Source: Mantis religiosa
Taxonomy: Eukaryota > Arthropoda > Insecta > Mantodea > Mantidae
DNA: 64,000 bases
Reading direction: 5' to 3'
NCBI GenBank assembly: GCA_030765055.1
Contig: CM060955.1
Location: 102,840,201-102,904,200, forward strand
Shown: positions 24,170 to 35,324 of the stretch, piece after piece
How positions within the stretch are numbered: the first letter of the stretch is position 1
Layout of the letters: the number at the start of each line of letters is the position of its first letter
Program-made: the position numbers and the translations under genes
Notes under the pieces: model-generated
What the model was told of the DNA's origin: nothing
Seen by the model: the letters and a program-made list of their open reading frames with translations, nothing else
The model's database searches: none

Positions 24170-25920
24170 GAAACAAGTAGGCATCAAAAATACAGATACA
24201 AGATTAAAATGTAATAATACATTCATATTTAGTTTCGCAGAACTCTTTCTTCGTAAGCTTGTTACTGTACACATTTGTCAGTGAAGAATTTTGTATACAA
24301 CGAAAAGAATATTTCCGCTTCGCATGACGTTACTGGAACATCTGAAAAGCTTACAGTTCTTCTTGAGTGAATTTCTTTTTTATATACGTTTCTCTACCAG
24401 AAAGATTTTTAGAAATTTACAGTGTTTCTTAACTATGGTTTTTCTTTATTACCATAGTGAGTATCTCAAAGACACTGAAATTTCATCTATAAAGGAAGGT
24501 GAATGTTCCAAGGTATTTTGTCGAACTTCCAACGTGTCATAATAGCAGGAATTTTGCAGAAACTGTTATTGATGTGATTTATCTATCTTATCTTGGATGT
24601 CAATATTAGCAAGACATTCCTATGCTGTGACAATGTTGTTTATATCTAACGAGTACATATCTAACGAGTACGACACTGTTTTTACTTCACTGAAATGTTC
24701 TGCGTAGTATGCCATGCCCTTTAAGCAAGAACCCTGTCGAGGTAAAACTGGCTGAGGAGGTAAAGACAAATTTGGAACGACTTCGTGAAATTTTTGAAAA
24801 CTCTAATGGCCGACTTAAATACTCTCTTTGCACTAGAGAAAAGTTCAACGTATTGTCGCAAGGCATTGTATAGAGAGATAGAAGCGGGGAGTGAAAGAGA
24901 CAGGTGATGCTTAAGTGACGCCCACGGACCGATGAGCACTGGACACTTTCCGAGAGAGAGTGACAGAGCAACCGAGGGACAAATAGGCGGAGATAGTCTG
25001 GATGTTCTCGCTCCACCACGAAAGTCCGTGAAGCTTCGGGAGCTTTTGAGAAACAGCGGGCCGAGTATCAATAACACCATGGACGGCTGAGCCAGCCAGT
25101 CAGCAGGGAGCTGCTAGAGTTGCAGTCGTACAGTGTGTGGACAATTGAAGTGTACTGCAGTTACAGATTGAGCTGTTATTTGTGTGCGTGTAGCTATTTG
25201 AAGCATGCCGCGAGTGAATTCTTTCGTTTGTTTATGTGTGGTGAAGCAAACAGAGATTACTGTATGTATGGCATATTAATTTTATAGCCTGTATGTGTTG
25301 ACCAAAGTGTGTTTGCACTGAAATAAATAACATTTTGAATTTCTGCAAACTAGACTTTTAATTTTACTAATCCAAAAGGTCTCAGTATTTATATTGGCTC
25401 CTATTTAAGCGAAACGACATAAATCGTGAGCAAGACACGTCAGTTGAAGTAACTTAGGATGAAGAACTTTTAATCTAGTTCCTGCTTCAACAATATATGA
25501 AGCATCACCGCTGAGAAATAACAGTACATTTACATACCGTGCCCCTTCTGGCCACAAGATATCTAACAAGTCATTGACAAATTTAGCAATCAGAAATGAT
25601 TTACTCGGTCAAGTACTTGTATAACAAGAAGATATGATCTACTACTTACTTTCATAGCACCAACCACAGCAATACTTACACATTTTTCTACTTCATCTTT
25701 AGTTTCATAAATAGAAATCCACTTTTTCGTGCCTTAGTTATTCCCGAGGATGGCAATTTACGTCTTCGAAACACTGCTTCAAATAGTTCTTTTTCGCAAT
25801 GTAGATTCGTCCAGCACACTTCTGTTTGTGTATTTTTCTAAAAATTCCGGAAGCTGTTCCTTATTTAATTTCCAAAATAGAATGTCCGAGCTCACTAAAA
25901 CTAAGCGAAAGTCTGAGAAA
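24170..25920 (-). pseudogene. hAT transposase relic, nearly full length, with internal module
   Basis: Read right to left on the minus strand. 25905-25800 gives ILFWKLNKEQLPEFLEKYTN then RSVLDESTLRK, the N-terminal hAT helices. After a frameshift, 25725-25620 gives WISIYETKDEVEKCVSIAVV, corresponding to the catalytic W(V/I)SIDET.D block with its first acidic residue changed (D to Y). 25600-25410 gives AKFVNDLLDILWPEGARYVN, LLFLSGDASYIVEAG with a conserved Asp, and QLTCLAHDLCRFA with the CxxH pair. 24840-24670 gives KRVFKSAIRVF, NLSLPPQPVLPRQGSCLKGM then AYYAEHFSEVKTV. 24400-24290 gives VPVTSCEAEIFFSLYTKFF, the dimerisation block. Multiple stops. Between the two halves lies repeat H. Confidence 0.8.
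24850..25330 (-). repeat. Repeat H copy 1, module inside the hAT relic
   Basis: The minus strand at 25060-24855 shares ordered blocks with 62460-62690 on the plus strand: tttctc(a/g)aaag, ccgaagcttcacgg, tgtccag, tccgtgg, and a ctttcactc.ccgcttct pyrimidine block, ending in acaatgcc-type sequence. It sits between two recognisable hAT coding blocks. It could be an insertion, an intron-like segment, or the 5-prime non-coding end of a second, deleted hAT copy. The plus strand at 25319-25330 holds an AATAAA-like string. Confidence 0.5.
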
Positions 25921-25924
25921 TCTA

Positions 25925-26840
25925 TCACCTGAATTCGATTGTTTGCCTACAGTGCTTGTAATTATTTCCTTTTTTGACTTAGATTTATTCTTAACCTTCT
26001 TTTATGTCTCGTTGTGTTAATATGTTGTACAGTGACATATTTTTTTTTCTTTGTGAAAACACCGCTACCTTCAGTTATTAAAGTGCTACGGTGGTTGAGT
26101 AAGTACGCGTATTAGGAGCGAAAAGCGAATTCTTTGAACCGCCTTTCGAAGATATCAGCTTCTCTCAATATTCCTGCTACATTTTTAACCTTTGCAAAAA
26201 TGAATTATCAAACTCCGCAATGTACGGCTCTGTCTGGACAGTAATCACCTCATTTCTTTTATATTTACTTCCCGCGAACCATTTCTTGGAACATTTGGGA
26301 GCAAGAAGAAATCCCAGGATGAACATGGGTGTGACGGTAGCAATTCGTATCACAAATCATGCAATTTGTCGGAGTCGTTGTCCGGATTTCCCAGCTTTCT
26401 TACGCTCGAACTCCGTGAAGATGCCCCACGTATGTTGGGCGAAATGTTGCAGTAGGAAACAACTAGACCAATGGCCTTCAAGCCCAAAAATGTATAATGA
26501 AGCAGCTCTTTCCTTTTCGCCAAAACGAGCGAAACGTTTTTCTTTTTTCCAAGGGAGTATGACACCTTTCGCAACATCCCTCCCAAAAAAATGTCGCCAT
26601 TACTTTAGCAGTCGTTATTGTTTTGAATATTACTTGTTTGTCGAAAAATAGTAATGAATCCAGAGTCGTACACGATGCAAAAATCCCTTCGGGTTCGCTT
26701 AAATAACTTCAAACGCAGTTGTTAAGTTAAAAGGCGCATCCGTCTGTTGTCCAATATGAAAAAAAAAATAAATAAATAAACGCGGCATCTCGGGCCTAAT
26801 GATTGCTTATTTCCAAATTACCATTCAAACTATCAGTTGT
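25925..26840. other. Spacer between two hAT relics
   Basis: No motif recognised in either strand, although 26220-26651 (plus) is open for 143 codons and 26350-26586 (minus) for 78. The minus strand near 26330-26370 could encode a short CxxC-containing stretch (CMICDTNC), which might be the remains of a BED-type zinc finger of the neighbouring hAT. I would not rely on it. Confidence 0.3.
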
Positions 26841-27079
26841 CTATCCCAGGCGTGCTCAATTGTAAAGCACACGCTCCCTTCCCCTACACGTGTTATTTCC
26901 CCCACACCAGTGACCAAGGCAGCGAGAGACACAGGTAGCAGTCAGTATTGTAGCTACTAACGTTTAGCATATCTTTGTTCTAGCTGAAGCCAGATCACAA
27001 AATCCGTAATAATTGAAAGTGGCTGTTAAATGTGACCCTAATATTGAACATTTGGTACATCTTTCTTTTTAAACTGGCG

Positions 27080-28126
27080 GAACTTATTGGGAAAATATGA
27101 AACCATTTAGTGAAGGCAAATCTATCAAGCAATACTTGCTGGTTGCTCCGAAGCAATTTTGTTCCGATTTAGTAGATCTATTTGCATCAGTCAGCCTCTC
27201 TCGTGCTACAGTAAAAGGACGCATAGACGAATTGTGTTGTGATTTGGAAAGGCAATTAAAGGACAAAATAAGGTCACTAACATGTTTTTCTCTAGCCCTG
27301 GACGAATCGGTGGACAGCTCTGACGAGGAGCGGTTAATTGTATTTCTGAGGGGAGTTGATAATAATTGTGGGAAGGACAACTGCTAGCTGTAGATTTATA
27401 TCATTTCTCTTGTTTGCAGCCGCGCCGTAGCTCAGTGGTTAGACCGCTTGGCTCTCACCAAGACGGCGTGGGTTCGATCCCAGCCGACTGCAGAGAGAGA
27501 TTTGTGGGGGAAAACACGGCGCTGGGGCGGGATTTCTCCGGGATCTCCGGTTTTCCCCGCCATCTCATTCCACCGGTGCTCCATCTTCATCTCATGCATT
27601 ATCAGTGTCATCGCCTGCGGTGCCGTATGTAGTAAAAGCGGGCGTTAAACACTACACATTTCATTTCTTGCTTGCATTCTATGTTCACAATAAACATCAT
27701 ACTTTTGAAAAAGTATGCAGAAATTCTAAAGCAACTATATGACACATTTCCTTCGGAATTTGAAAATATAAAAAATCGAGACAAATATCAAATTATTTTG
27801 CACTCCTTTGAAATTCCCCACAAGAGCTACAAATGGAACTAAATTTACTGCAAAATTCCATGACGGTAAAATATTCTGAGAAAGAAGGATGGAAATTATT
27901 TAAATCTTTGCCCTGTAGTGATTATCAGAGATTACCTTTGTTTGCATCTAATTTAATGATAGTCTTTGGCTCTACATATATCTGCGAACAAACAATTTCA
28001 AAGATGAACTATATTAAAAGTGTGTATCGCAGCAAGATCAGAGACGATCACTTTGCTTATCTTTTAATACTCTGCACTTTGTGTTTTGCACAATATAATA
28101 CAGACCTTGTAAAATATAACTTGTGA
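27080..28126 (+). pseudogene. hAT transposase (GTF2IRD2-like) relic, two blocks
   Basis: Block one (27097-27387) reads MKPFSEGKSIKQYLLVAPK, SLSRATVKGRIDELCCDLER then FSLALDESVDSSDEERLIVF and LRGVD. This is the catalytic DES.D block of the hAT group from which vertebrate GTF2IRD2 and many ZBED-like genes derive. Block two (27700-28126), after the SINE, begins KYAEILKQLYDTFPSEFENI and ends with MELNLLQNSM, then LPLFASNLMIVFGSTYICEQ and TISKMNYIKSVYRSKIRDDH. These are the C-terminal dimerisation motifs (FGSTY.CEQ.FS.M...K...R..L.D.HL). The first catalytic Asp is preserved in block one, but the middle of the protein, including the CxxH region, is missing. Confidence 0.85.
27419..27661 (+). repeat. 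SINE-A copy inserted in hAT
   Basis: Intact head (gccgcgccgtagctcagtgg, gggttcgatccca) and body. The left flank catttctcttgtttgca and right flank catttcttgcttgca are near-identical, an imperfect target duplication. The insertion separates the two hAT coding blocks and is therefore younger than the hAT. Confidence 0.92.
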
Positions 28127-28334
28127 CACAGAAGTCATCTTAAGAAAGATTAGTTAGGTAGTAAGGAGTAAACTATGAGTGCGAATGCTTGTAATTTCCT
28201 ATACGTCAGAATGATAGCGATGTTCTGCCACTGGAACTCAGTAACCACAGATAAATGTGCAGTTCTATCGCAGCGTGTGGAAGAAGTGGATCTCAACCTA
28301 CCCTTTCCTGCTTTAATTGAGCACCCCAGATTTT

Positions 28335-29785
28335 TCCCATTGATACACCTATGGCCCCTTTTACTTCACGAACTTTCGTTCGACGATCAGTGAAAATCAT
28401 CATATGTCATAGGCTTCTTCAGTGTTACCCTAGGTAACATATTCTGGGCGTCCTGATCAAAACAGGATATTTGAGCCGTTTAAAGCTGTTTAACAAATTC
28501 CTTTATTTCCTCTCCAGTTTCCCAATTCAAAAAATAAAAGGTTAATCGGTTAACGATATCATAAGTTCTGCATTTTAGTGAAAACAAGTTAAAAGACTAA
28601 TTGAAATGCCTACTAAATACCAAGTAACCTATTTATTTTGTTGACGTTAAGAATAACAGTACGTGTGCCTTAGCAAACCCGTCTTTTGAAACGTTGTTAT
28701 TAAACTGGCCTAATAAAAGTAAGGAGTAGTCTTAGTGAATATAAACGTACCGCTCAGGGAATGTCACATATGATATAAGTAATAAACGGTAGTTACATTA
28801 ATTGAAATGCACGTTTTTCATAACTGTAATAATCCCAAAGACCATGAATAAAAAACAAAGATTACTAATAATTAAGTACGTCGCTACAGCGTGTAACACA
28901 TAATGAAATGTTGAGCTAAAAGAACTTAATCAAATTATGAGCACAATATCTGCAAGCAATTTTTGTTAAAGGATAAATAAATTAAAACAAATCTTCCGCT
29001 GAACTACACCATTTATAATTCATTTTAAAACATTTATGCTTTTACGTATAATTACTCACTTTTTCCCTAACTCTCCCATCGACAGCTGCCCTTTAAAAGT
29101 GATAAATGAGTGCCCGCACTCAGTTGAAGCTAGTAACTGTTGGAATTGATTAAGAGAAATTGGCCCAAAAGCATTTCACTGCCCATTGGACTTGTTCAAA
29201 CAGAGCCTACAAGCTGCACTGATGGATAAGCTCTTACTAGACATAATACATTAAAGTATTTAAACTGTCTCTAGCACATCGTTTGCCATTTTAAGTTAAT
29301 TGAGCAATCTGGGAAAACAGTATAAAATATTTTGCCTGAATGTGTATGCAATAAGTAAATCACAGTTCAGCTAAATTTAATTTATTATTCATCTGAAAAT
29401 TTGTACACTACAGCAATAATTTGGAAGTTAGAATTCTTTAGTTACAATGGTTACTTACAGTTTTGTGCATATAGGTAGAATTTCCGATCTTCTTTTTAAA
29501 TGATCGCGTAATAGGCAAGTATTAATTTTACATAATTTAACAAAGCTTACAACGCTTGCAATTATAATTTAATACCAGGTGAGTCACCTGCCCCTATTTA
29601 TATTTAAGGATGTATTGATAGTGGAAAATCCTCAGTATAAGGTACAGCAGGAATGCTGTCTATTGATTAGTGACAAAGAGAATGCAGTAAAAGCACATCT
29701 AGTATCTATTCATATAAACATAATTAAACATTCAGAAGTAAAGATACGTAATTTAGGATGCAAAAAAAGTATTCGTTTGCATACT
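28335..29785. other. AT-rich spacer
   Basis: No repeat or protein-like frame recognised. A short palindrome, caggtgagtcacctg, lies at 29576-29590. The frame 29579-29866 has no recognised motif and runs into a SINE, so it is probably chance. Confidence 0.45.
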
Positions 29786-29788
29786 CTT

Positions 29789-30255
29789 TTTTTTTTTTTT
29801 TTTAATTTTACTTCCTCCAACCTTAAGTCATATCTAACCGTGGCTCAGTGGTTAGACCGCGGTTAGACCGGGTTCGATCCCAGGCGACCGCAAAGTGAGA
29901 TATGTGATGAACAACACGGCGCTGGGGCCGGTGTTCTCCGGGACCTCCGGTTTCCCCCGCCATCTCATTCCACCGGAGCTCCATCTTCATTTCATGTATC
30001 GCCAGTGTCACCGCCTGCGGTGGCGTATGTAGTAAAAGCGGGCGTTAAACACTATACACACAATGAAATGGATGAAATGATGCTCAAATGAGTCCAGGGT
30101 CCATGGATCTTAGAGCTACCTGACAATCGTCATTAAGGATAAGGGAAAACCCCGGAAAAACCGTATCCAGGTAACTCACCCTGATCGCGCTTCGAACTTT
30201 GGACCTCTTGAACGTGAGGTAGTCACGTTGCCATCTAAGCTACCAAGGCGGGCTT
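29789..30255 (-). repeat. SINE-B copy split by SINE-A
   Basis: The left piece is a T run (tail) plus acttcctccaaccttaagtc (29813-29833). The right piece resumes at about 30063 with aaatggatgaaatgatgctc and continues to the head at 30255. The two pieces are consecutive parts of one minus-strand SINE-B. Confidence 0.88.
29838..30062 (+). repeat. SINE-A copy nested in SINE-B, anticodon-arm deletion
   Basis: Starts near ccgtggctcagtgg, lacks the cttggctctcacc anticodon region, where a short duplication ggttagaccg stands instead, and then continues normally through gggttcgatccc to ggcgttaaacactatacac. Confidence 0.9.
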
Positions 30256-30287
30256 CTGCATACTGAAAATGGTGTAGAATGTTACAG

Positions 30288-31282
30288 TTAGTACTCAGTA
30301 GGCCCTCCATTCCTCTTTATAATCTCTTGCCTTCTCCTTGGCATGGATTTCACCAAAGATTGTGTTGTTGTCACTGTACTTTTACGCCATTACTCTAGTA
30401 TAGCGTTCTTCAGATACACTATATTATATAATTCCTAATATTTTTGTCCAGTGTTCTGTATTGCATTCATGTCTGGAAATTGCAGTGGTGTCAGCCTCCA
30501 TCATGGAGTATTACACACAACTATAGCCTTGCATCTAGAGCCGTGTGTTTTGGATCATTATCCTATGTGAAAATATAAAGACCAATATTATTCCCACTTC
30601 TGGACAGATTTATTTTTAGGGTGTTTATATAAACCTTATGGTTCATAATTCTATCAGTAAAACACAAATCCCCTACACCTTTTGCACTCACACAGCCTCA
30701 GACGAGTACTGAACCGCCTTCATGTTTAACTGAAGTTGTTATATTTTTCTCCTCAAGCTCACAATTCTTTTTTCTCCACACTATTGCTCGTCCTGTAGAC
30801 CTAAAGAGCTCAAATTGACTCACGTCAGTAAATAAAATTTTCATCCAGAAATCAAACCCATTTATGTTACTTTACAGAAGCAACTCGCTTCTTTCTGTTG
30901 ATTTAACTGATGTATAGTTTTCCACGGGCTGTTCGGCCTCCATACTCAGCTTCATAAAGCGCGTTTCTTATAGTTTGTGCTGAAATGGACTTTCCTGTAT
31001 GTGTCTGAACTGCAATAGTAAGTTTTGGAGCACTTGGTTTAGGATTTTGCTTGACTTCTCTAGGTAACTCTCGTTTCTTTATCTCAGAACTGCTGGACTA
31101 CCGCTTCTTGATCGATTTTTGCAAGTTTTATTCTAATCAAACCTGTATATAATAAATAGTCTTCACTGTACTTGTAGGTCATCCAATGGTTTCTCCAAAT
31201 CTTTGAATGTGTTTTCCTATTTTCATAACCGGATGCAAATTTCTCTCTCTTCTATCATAGTTTCAAGACGTTTTCGATCCAT
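30288..31282 (-). pseudogene. Tc1-like transposase relic, near full length
   Basis: On the minus strand, M at about 31280 begins MDRKRLETMIEEREI. Then come EVKQNPKPSAPKLTIAVQTH and TGKSISAQTIRNALYEAEYG, the Tc1 linker after the helix-turn-helix region. GRTARGKLY, NRKKRV and FLDENF follow, the last corresponding to FSDES with the first Asp kept. FPDMNAIQNTG corresponds to SPDLNPIEHLW, with the catalytic Glu replaced by Gln. The end is LVKSMPRRRQEIIKRNGGPTE then Y and a stop. Many frameshifts and stops. The length, about 1 kb, equals a complete Tc1 transposase gene. No confident terminal repeats were found, though gtgtagaatgtta-like sequence borders the 3-prime side. Confidence 0.85.
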
Positions 31283-31284
31283 AT

Positions 31285-31970
31285 TGTTTAAATAACAATC
31301 GACGGCTTTGAAACTTAGATGGAACTGTCAACGACAGTGGATGAAACACAATGCATAAGAAAAGAGAAGGGGTGTGTGTCAGCGAGACACCATACCTGGG
31401 ATCTTGTTTACTAGACAAATACTTGTTTGACAACAAATGGGACATGATTTTAAATAACATCTTCCCACACCTTGTACATACATTTAAGCATGTAGACTAA
31501 CCCACAGCATAGAAGTCGCTAACCTAGCAGTAATCTAACCAATCCGCATAGACTCACTGTACTAGCACGTTGACACTAACACACTGCATGCATTAACACT
31601 CAGCGATTCATGCTGGAACTTAGCCATACATGGACCCCTGGACATATCCCTGAAGTGCTCGCATCCTTCGGATGCCAGCAATCACATAACCGTTACTAAC
31701 CGGGATGCTTCTGCGGAACCCGAACACACCTAGCATGAATACTAACAACCAGATCCCCTGAATGCTGTATGCTTAGCTTCACTAACTGCATGTGCATGGG
31801 GAGACGATGTAGCCCCAGAGCATGATCGTCACCGGGAATGGCGGGTGTGGGGCCGCCCCTACTAAAATAAAAAAAGTAAAGAAATTAAACACTGACATTC
31901 AGGTGGTGATTGGTCGCGTGCGCGTGAACAGCTGTAAAAGTGGACTTTGTTTGTGATCGATGACCTTGTA
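31285..31970. other. Spacer, unique
   Basis: Sequence of mixed composition. 31480-31860 is richer in GC (catccttcggatgccagc, gtggggccgcccc) and free of recognised motifs. It could be the non-coding end of some retroelement, but no second copy is present in the window. Confidence 0.3.
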
Positions 31971-31974
31971 AGTT

Positions 31975-32075
31975 GTATGCGTATGCGACGTAATTGTGTT
32001 ACTACAGAAAAAAAGAGCAATTTCTAGTGTTTGTAACCTGGGCTTTTAAATCCAGGAACCCACAAAGTCACATTA
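31975..32075 (-). repeat. Repeat G copy 2, partial
   Basis: Minus strand reads gtgactttgtgggttcctgg then atttaaaagccc, followed by weaker similarity (aaattgctc, ctgtagtaac) to the copies at 6790 and 61590. Confidence 0.5.
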
Positions 32076-32079
32076 CTAA

Positions 32080-32900
32080 AACTTCTACAATCATTAACAC
32101 ACATTTTTGTCTTTGTTTCATATACTAACCATTAAAGTTCATTTTTGTATGAAAACTAAAGTGCTTTTATCCAAAATAAAAGGGAACCAATTTCCAAAAA
32201 TTTGCAAATTTCAATGCTTCTTGGAACACAACTCCAAAACCTCAGCCATATACTAAACATGCACAATTGTTATAGTAAACATAATGATTAATTTTCTTTT
32301 TAGTCTTAAAAGAAATTGTGTGTTATATTTATATTACATTATCTATTCATTTTTCAACAAAACATCTCAGAAGTTCTTCATTTTTTGTACTTACTTAACA
32401 CAAATCAAAGAATAAACATTTGTATAAATGGTTTACTACAATTCTTCGTGAAGATACAATAAGAATAGGGAATACGGTGGTCTTAGGTGATATTCAACGC
32501 ATTAAAGCTAATCGTTTTTATGGCTTCGAAATTCCATTTTCTTTTCATGACTAATCCTTGGTTCACATAGCTTGCCCCGAATCTCTAAACGGTAACGTGA
32601 CCTTATCACCTCTCATTGGCTGCTATTGTAGTATAGACTGTTGTGCGGTAAAAATTAGTTCGTCATTTAACATGGTGATATATCTTTATACGTTGGAAGA
32701 GAATTGTCAAATTTATAATTTCGTCAACGTTTGCATTAAATATTTTGCGCAACAGAGTTGATTTATCTGAAATGCATGTTAACTCTTAAACGAAGTAAAG
32801 AGGTGGTTCCTTTGCTCAGAAGGCCGTCTTTCACATGGCACGATAGCACGTGATTTAGCGGTAGTGATTACATATTTGTTTATATGACTTTTATCACTGA
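32080..32900. other. AT-rich spacer with a CCAAT-like motif
   Basis: Nothing recognised except cctctcattggctgct at about 32608, an inverted CCAAT box type motif about 400 bp upstream of the open frame at 33012. Whether it is a promoter cannot be told. Confidence 0.3.
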
Positions 32901-33011
32901 CCTTGTTTTGAACTGGATTTGTCATATATCGCCATTCGAAGGAGTGTTGTGCCGAGTGCGAGAGCTAAATTATTTTATTGGTCGTTTACTGCGTGTGTAC
33001 TTATATGTATA

Positions 33012-33275
33012 ATGGCAGAGTCTACCACCAGTTTTTCGCTGAAGCATCGCAAGGGTAAACTTTTACAAAGCTGTGAAGAAAGAATTGTGTTGCATGTGTA
33101 TAATGCACTAACAGAGAAGAATTCGTCTTTGTCAGTGAGAGAAGTCGAACAGTTGTGCTCTGAACTTACAGGTATCAGTGTGAGGTCTGTAGGAACATTG
33201 CGACATGAAAATGAGACAACAGGAAAACTTACCACTCCAGGGGCGATATTGCTGTGTGGCGAAGACGTTATTTAA
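33012..33275 (+). CDS. Short protein or exon with transposase-like helix-turn-helix
   Basis: I choose the ATG at 33012 (MAESTTSFSLKHRKGKLLQS), because homology begins after it; the upstream ATG at 32919 adds a hydrophobic stretch without similarity. Residues 12-72 (GKLLQSCEERIVLHVYNALT, SVREVEQLCSELTGISVRSV and TGKLTTPG) resemble the N-terminal helix-turn-helix of an insect Tc1/IS630-like DDE transposase group, with the typical TPG linker after the second helix. Unlike every other transposase piece here, this block has no internal stop or frameshift. No catalytic domain follows; the frame stops after 87 codons. It may be the first exon of a domesticated gene, or a young deletion remnant. I cannot identify a function. 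Confidence 0.4.
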   Translation: MAESTTSFSLKHRKGKLLQSCEERIVLHVYNALTEKNSSLSVREVEQLCSELTGISVRSVGTLRHENETTGKLTTPGAILLCGEDVI

Positions 33276-33279
33276 GGAC

Positions 33280-34650
33280 AATCAGATTATACCCGCATAC
33301 AAATCGCAAAATATACTAGGTAACAACTTGTTTCAGTTTCATTGCTCATTCACTTAGTTTCAACTTGCTCAGTTTCATTATATATTTCATTATTTCTGCA
33401 TGACTTCATATTTTTGTTTGTATGATTTTATCTATCTTCCTGGCAATTATTTTGACGTTTACTGCAGGTTTAAATATGACGGGAAGGCACCGGCTATAGC
33501 CTTTGGTGCGAAAGCATTAGCCAATTAGGGTGAGGGGGAAGTTAGTTGCATGCGGAGTGATACTGTCAGCGGGTCAAGGTTATATGAAACAGAGATTAGA
33601 GGAAGAAAATAATAACCACGGCTCCCATTTCAGTAAACTACTGAGCATTAAAAATTCAAACAAAAATTAACTTTTCAGAAACTGTTAATGTTTTTGTGTA
33701 AATTGTGTGTTTTAACATAATCACATTTTAGGGTAGCAATCGTATATTTGTCTCTTACGGTTTATCAGTTAAATATTTATTTTTAATATTAGATTATTAC
33801 GATTTGTATTCATGTTCATTAGATTACTCCTCAATTCTCATTAACCCTTCACTCTCAAGAGATTTAAGTAAACTGCGAAAAAGCCTTCGCTCCGGCTTGT
33901 GACCCACAAGGATATCGAACTGATACCCCCCGAATGGAAGTCACTCAGGTAACCGCGACGCCTATTCAATGTATAATTTTCGGCTACATAACAAAATTTG
34001 AACGTGGTTTGCATTAGTTTTATTCGGTATTTTTCACCTATTCTTAAAATCCAAGATGGTGACTTGCCGAAATTTTTAGTTGAACACTTTGTGCATTCAC
34101 AAGTTAAGTACAGGCCGCCGAAGAGTTAATACATTCTTTCAACTAGTAACACTAGACTTGAAATTCCACATTTCGCATGAATACGTGAAATAAATCTTTG
34201 CATGACTACCGCTTAGAACATATTAGAAATATTTTATGATGAAATAATCCAACGAATATATGTCTTAGAAGTAAATTGCTTTTAACGAGATCAGAATATT
34301 TTGGTAAGATTTTTATCTTACGTCTATAAATATATGTGTACTAACTCACAATGAAGAGAGCCCAAACAGTTGCGGTTTTAAATTTTGTGGTATATTTTGT
34401 TAAACATAAGGTGTTTTAATCAAATTAATAAAGGCAAAATTAGTCAAATATAAAATTAACGTTTAACATGTAAAGGGTAGTTTAGAATACTGGGGTATAA
34501 TCTGAAAAACTTGTTTCACACCTCTGATAATTGACATTTCAATTTTTCGTTTTCATTTTTTTAAATATATGGTTCATTAAGTTGTGAATTTTGCAATATC
34601 AAAACACCAAAATATACAAAACTGCAATATTTTGATTTAATCTATTTAAA
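33280..34650. other. AT-rich spacer with a tRNA-like scrap
   Basis: At 33885-33965 the minus strand shows ggttacctgagtgacttcc and cagttcgatatccttg at tRNA-like spacing, a possible SINE head of a family not otherwise seen. The rest holds nothing recognisable. Confidence 0.35.
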
Positions 34651-34654
34651 TTAA

Positions 34655-34760
34655 TCATTTCTTCACACTAGCCGTGTATAGGCTAAGGTTTTTTTGGACA
34701 GATAGTGTAAAACTGAAAAATTTACCTGCTATGGCATTGATTTTTTCAGTTTGACTCGAT
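34655..34760 (-). repeat. SINE-D tail copy
   Basis: On the minus strand it carries ctgaaaaaatcaatgcc-type sequence and ends cggctagtgtgaagaaatgatt, matching the tail of the copy at 4032-4185. The tRNA-like head is missing. Confidence 0.45.
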
Positions 34761-34834
34761 CAGCAATATTGTTTCAATAATCTGAACATTGAAAAAGAAT
34801 AGAAGTTACTTTCGGTCAGTTTGACTTCCCGTAG

Positions 34835-35320
34835 GGGAGGGAATCCGTCGTCTTCAGCTGTCGTAGTGCAGGCGCTGCGGACCCCTAGCACTCGAGGTAC
34901 CTCTGACGTTACCAGAGAAACCTCAGGCCGAACATTCGAGCCCCTCCCGAACAGCAGTTGTTCGGATTAAGTTGGACTGGAGGGGGCAGTGTGTTCCCGG
35001 CACCCTAGGGAGATCGAGGGGTACCTCCGGGCAGGCTTCGGCCGCCCGCAAGGGGTAGAGGTTTGCCTGAAAAGTCCCGGGTACTAGCCTAGTAGTTGCG
35101 CTAGATCACAGGGTGGCTCCTCCGAGGTATTGAATAGTTTTTCCTGCGGGGTTGATGCGCGTAAGTGGCGTATCCAATTACACCCGTCTTGAATAGGGGG
35201 GGATTTTTAAATTCAACGTATTGCCCCAAGGAAAGAGCCCCAGAACTATTCATGACTCCCGAGTATGTAGAGACCAGAGTCCTCGGTCTCTCTGGTGGAC
35301 CTCGGTTAAACATTTGTCAG
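34835..35320 (+). repeat. Repeat I copy A (GC-rich, unclassified)
   Basis: Blocks in order: cttcagctgtcgtagtgcag then gcgctgcgga, ggtacctctgacgtta, gttgttcggatt.agttggact, gagggggcagtgtgttcc, aagtcccgggtactagcct, tgctagatcac-like, gatgcgcgtaagtggcgtatcca, gaaagagcccc.ga and catgactcccgag. Copy C at 56640-57145 (inverted) contains all of these in the same order; copy B holds all but the first two. CpG content is far above the surroundings. Translations are broken and frames are not conserved between copies, so it is probably non-coding. Confidence 0.85.
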
Positions 35321-35324
35321 CATG

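Larger units (their letters stand above)
26847..28329 (+). mobile_element. hAT element (GTF2IRD2/ZBED-like) with terminal repeats
   Basis: Left end caggcgtgctcaattg (26847-26862) pairs with the right end, which on the other strand reads ctggggtgctcaatta (28314-28329), 13 of 16 identical. Flanking octamers gtctatcc and atttttcc agree at 5 of 8 positions, compatible with a decayed 8-bp hAT target duplication. Transposase remnants lie inside, and a SINE-A has been inserted. The core of the transposase is deleted. Confidence 0.75.
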
